Position numbers and translations under genes: made by a program
Assembly: GCF_001612555.1 (NCBI RefSeq)
Contig: NZ_CP015110.1
Coordinates: 124,001-188,000, forward strand
Origin: Acinetobacter sp. TGL-Y2
GTDB taxonomy: Bacteria > Pseudomonadota > Gammaproteobacteria > Pseudomonadales > Moraxellaceae
Reading direction: 5' to 3'
Length of the DNA stretch: 64,000 nt
The notes under the pieces: model-generated
Seen by the model: the letters and a program-made list of their open reading frames with translations, nothing else
What the model was told of the DNA's origin: nothing
The model's database searches: none
Part shown: one piece after another, positions 63,450 through 64,000 of the stretch
Layout of the letters: every line of letters starts with the position of its first letter
How positions within the stretch are numbered: the stretch's first letter is position 1

Positions 63450-64000
63450 ATGTCTACAGCTTATACTGCTCAGACAGCGCCAACGGCGTTGTTTGATTAC
63501 GACAAATATTGGGCGTCATGCTTTGAACCTGCGCCATTTTTGCCGATGTCACGCGAGGAGATGGACTTACTCGGTTGGGATTCTTGTGACTTTATTTTGG
63601 TCTGTGGCGATGCTTATATCGATCACCCATCATTTTGTTCGGGGATCATTGGGCGTACTCTAGAGGCGCAAGGTTTCCGTGTTGGTATTATTGCACAACC
63701 AGATTGGACCAACGTGGATGCGTTCCGCGTTTTGGGTAAACCGAATATTGCTTGGGGTGTGACGGCGGGGAACATGGATTCCATGATCAACCGTTATACG
63801 GCAGATCGTAAAATCCGTTCTGATGATGCGTATTCACCTGACAATGTACCGAACAAACGTCCAGACCGTGCAGCAACGGTGTATTGCCAACGTGTACGTG
63901 AAGCCTATCCAGATGTGCCTGTACTGCTCGGTGGTATTGAAGCCTCACTGCGTCGTATTGCCCATTATGACTACTGGTCAGATAAAGTTCGTCGTTCAGT
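63450..64000 (+). CDS. YgiQ-family radical SAM protein, 5' part
   Basis: The frame starts at ATG 63450 and stays open to the window edge, giving at least 183 residues. The N-terminus matches YgiQ/UPF0313 proteins: [54 protein letters not shown], and [21 protein letters not shown]. The radical SAM CxxxCxxC cluster motif would lie beyond the window. The reaction is unknown. The gene is cut by the window end. Confidence 0.92.
   Translation, partial: MSTAYTAQTAPTALFDYDKYWASCFEPAPFLPMSREEMDLLGWDSCDFILVCGDAYIDHPSFCSGIIGRTLEAQGFRVGIIAQPDWTNVDAFRVLGKPNIAWGVTAGNMDSMINRYTADRKIRSDDAYSPDNVPNKRPDRAATVYCQRVREAYPDVPVLLGGIEASLRRIAHYDYWSDKVRRS

Overview
The window looks like chromosomal DNA of an Acinetobacter species. 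It is AT-rich. It carries a 16S-Ile-Ala-23S-5S rRNA operon whose 16S resembles Acinetobacter, a complete atpIBEFHAGDC operon with a short c subunit (proton-site Asp60), a zur-znuCB/znuA locus, argS next to a SPOR-domain gene, and a tsaC-dprA-LysM/def cluster. The species cannot be fixed from sequence alone.

Layout. 1-10.5 kb: small membrane proteins and lipoproteins (LysE type, DedA, DoxX), guaA with two strong hairpins behind it, an orphan Mrr-type restriction gene, pirin, OsmC, a GST plus alpha/beta hydrolase pair, and an AraC regulator divergent from a drug/metabolite transporter. 10.5-16.3 kb: SPOR protein, argS, a DUF2798 protein, a lipoprotein and NAD-type malic enzyme. 16.3-23.9 kb: an intact IS30-family element with a 3-bp target duplication, followed directly by a tight four-gene type VI secretion (T6SS) unit. 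That unit is vgrG, a secreted Cys-rich protein, a 713-aa protein with an N-terminal glucosaminidase domain and a C-terminal Cys/His amidase-like domain, and a lipoprotein. 24-29.6 kb: Dyp peroxidase, two LysE exporters and the zinc uptake locus with a candidate Zur operator. 29.6-37 kb: the ATP synthase operon with a clear sigma70-type promoter and a terminator. 37-43 kb: DUF4145 protein, P-loop kinase, lipoproteins, RcnB-like protein, glutathione peroxidase, a lipoprotein gene broken by an in-frame TAA, a DMT transporter and a candidate small RNA. 43.2-51.8 kb: tsaC, dprA, LysM protein, def, a His-rich DUF2946 protein with a copper-type TonB receptor, and an MpaB-like oxygenase divergent from a TetR regulator. 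51.8-57.8 kb: the rRNA operon with promoter, RNase III stems and terminator. 57.9-64 kb: an IS5/IS427-type element using a -1 frameshift, a ParB-like hypothetical and an ankyrin protein, a DJ-1/PfpI protein, an MFS transporter gene broken by an in-frame TAG, a secreted alpha/beta hydrolase, and the 5' part of a YgiQ-type radical SAM gene.

The most interesting locus is the vgrG cargo unit at 17.4-23.9 kb. It appears to encode a two-headed peptidoglycan hydrolase with three related beta-rich linker modules, delivered by VgrG and flanked by two envelope-targeted proteins that could be immunity factors. Base composition becomes strongly AT-rich inside the 3' end of vgrG, which suggests the VgrG tail and its cargo were swapped in as a block.
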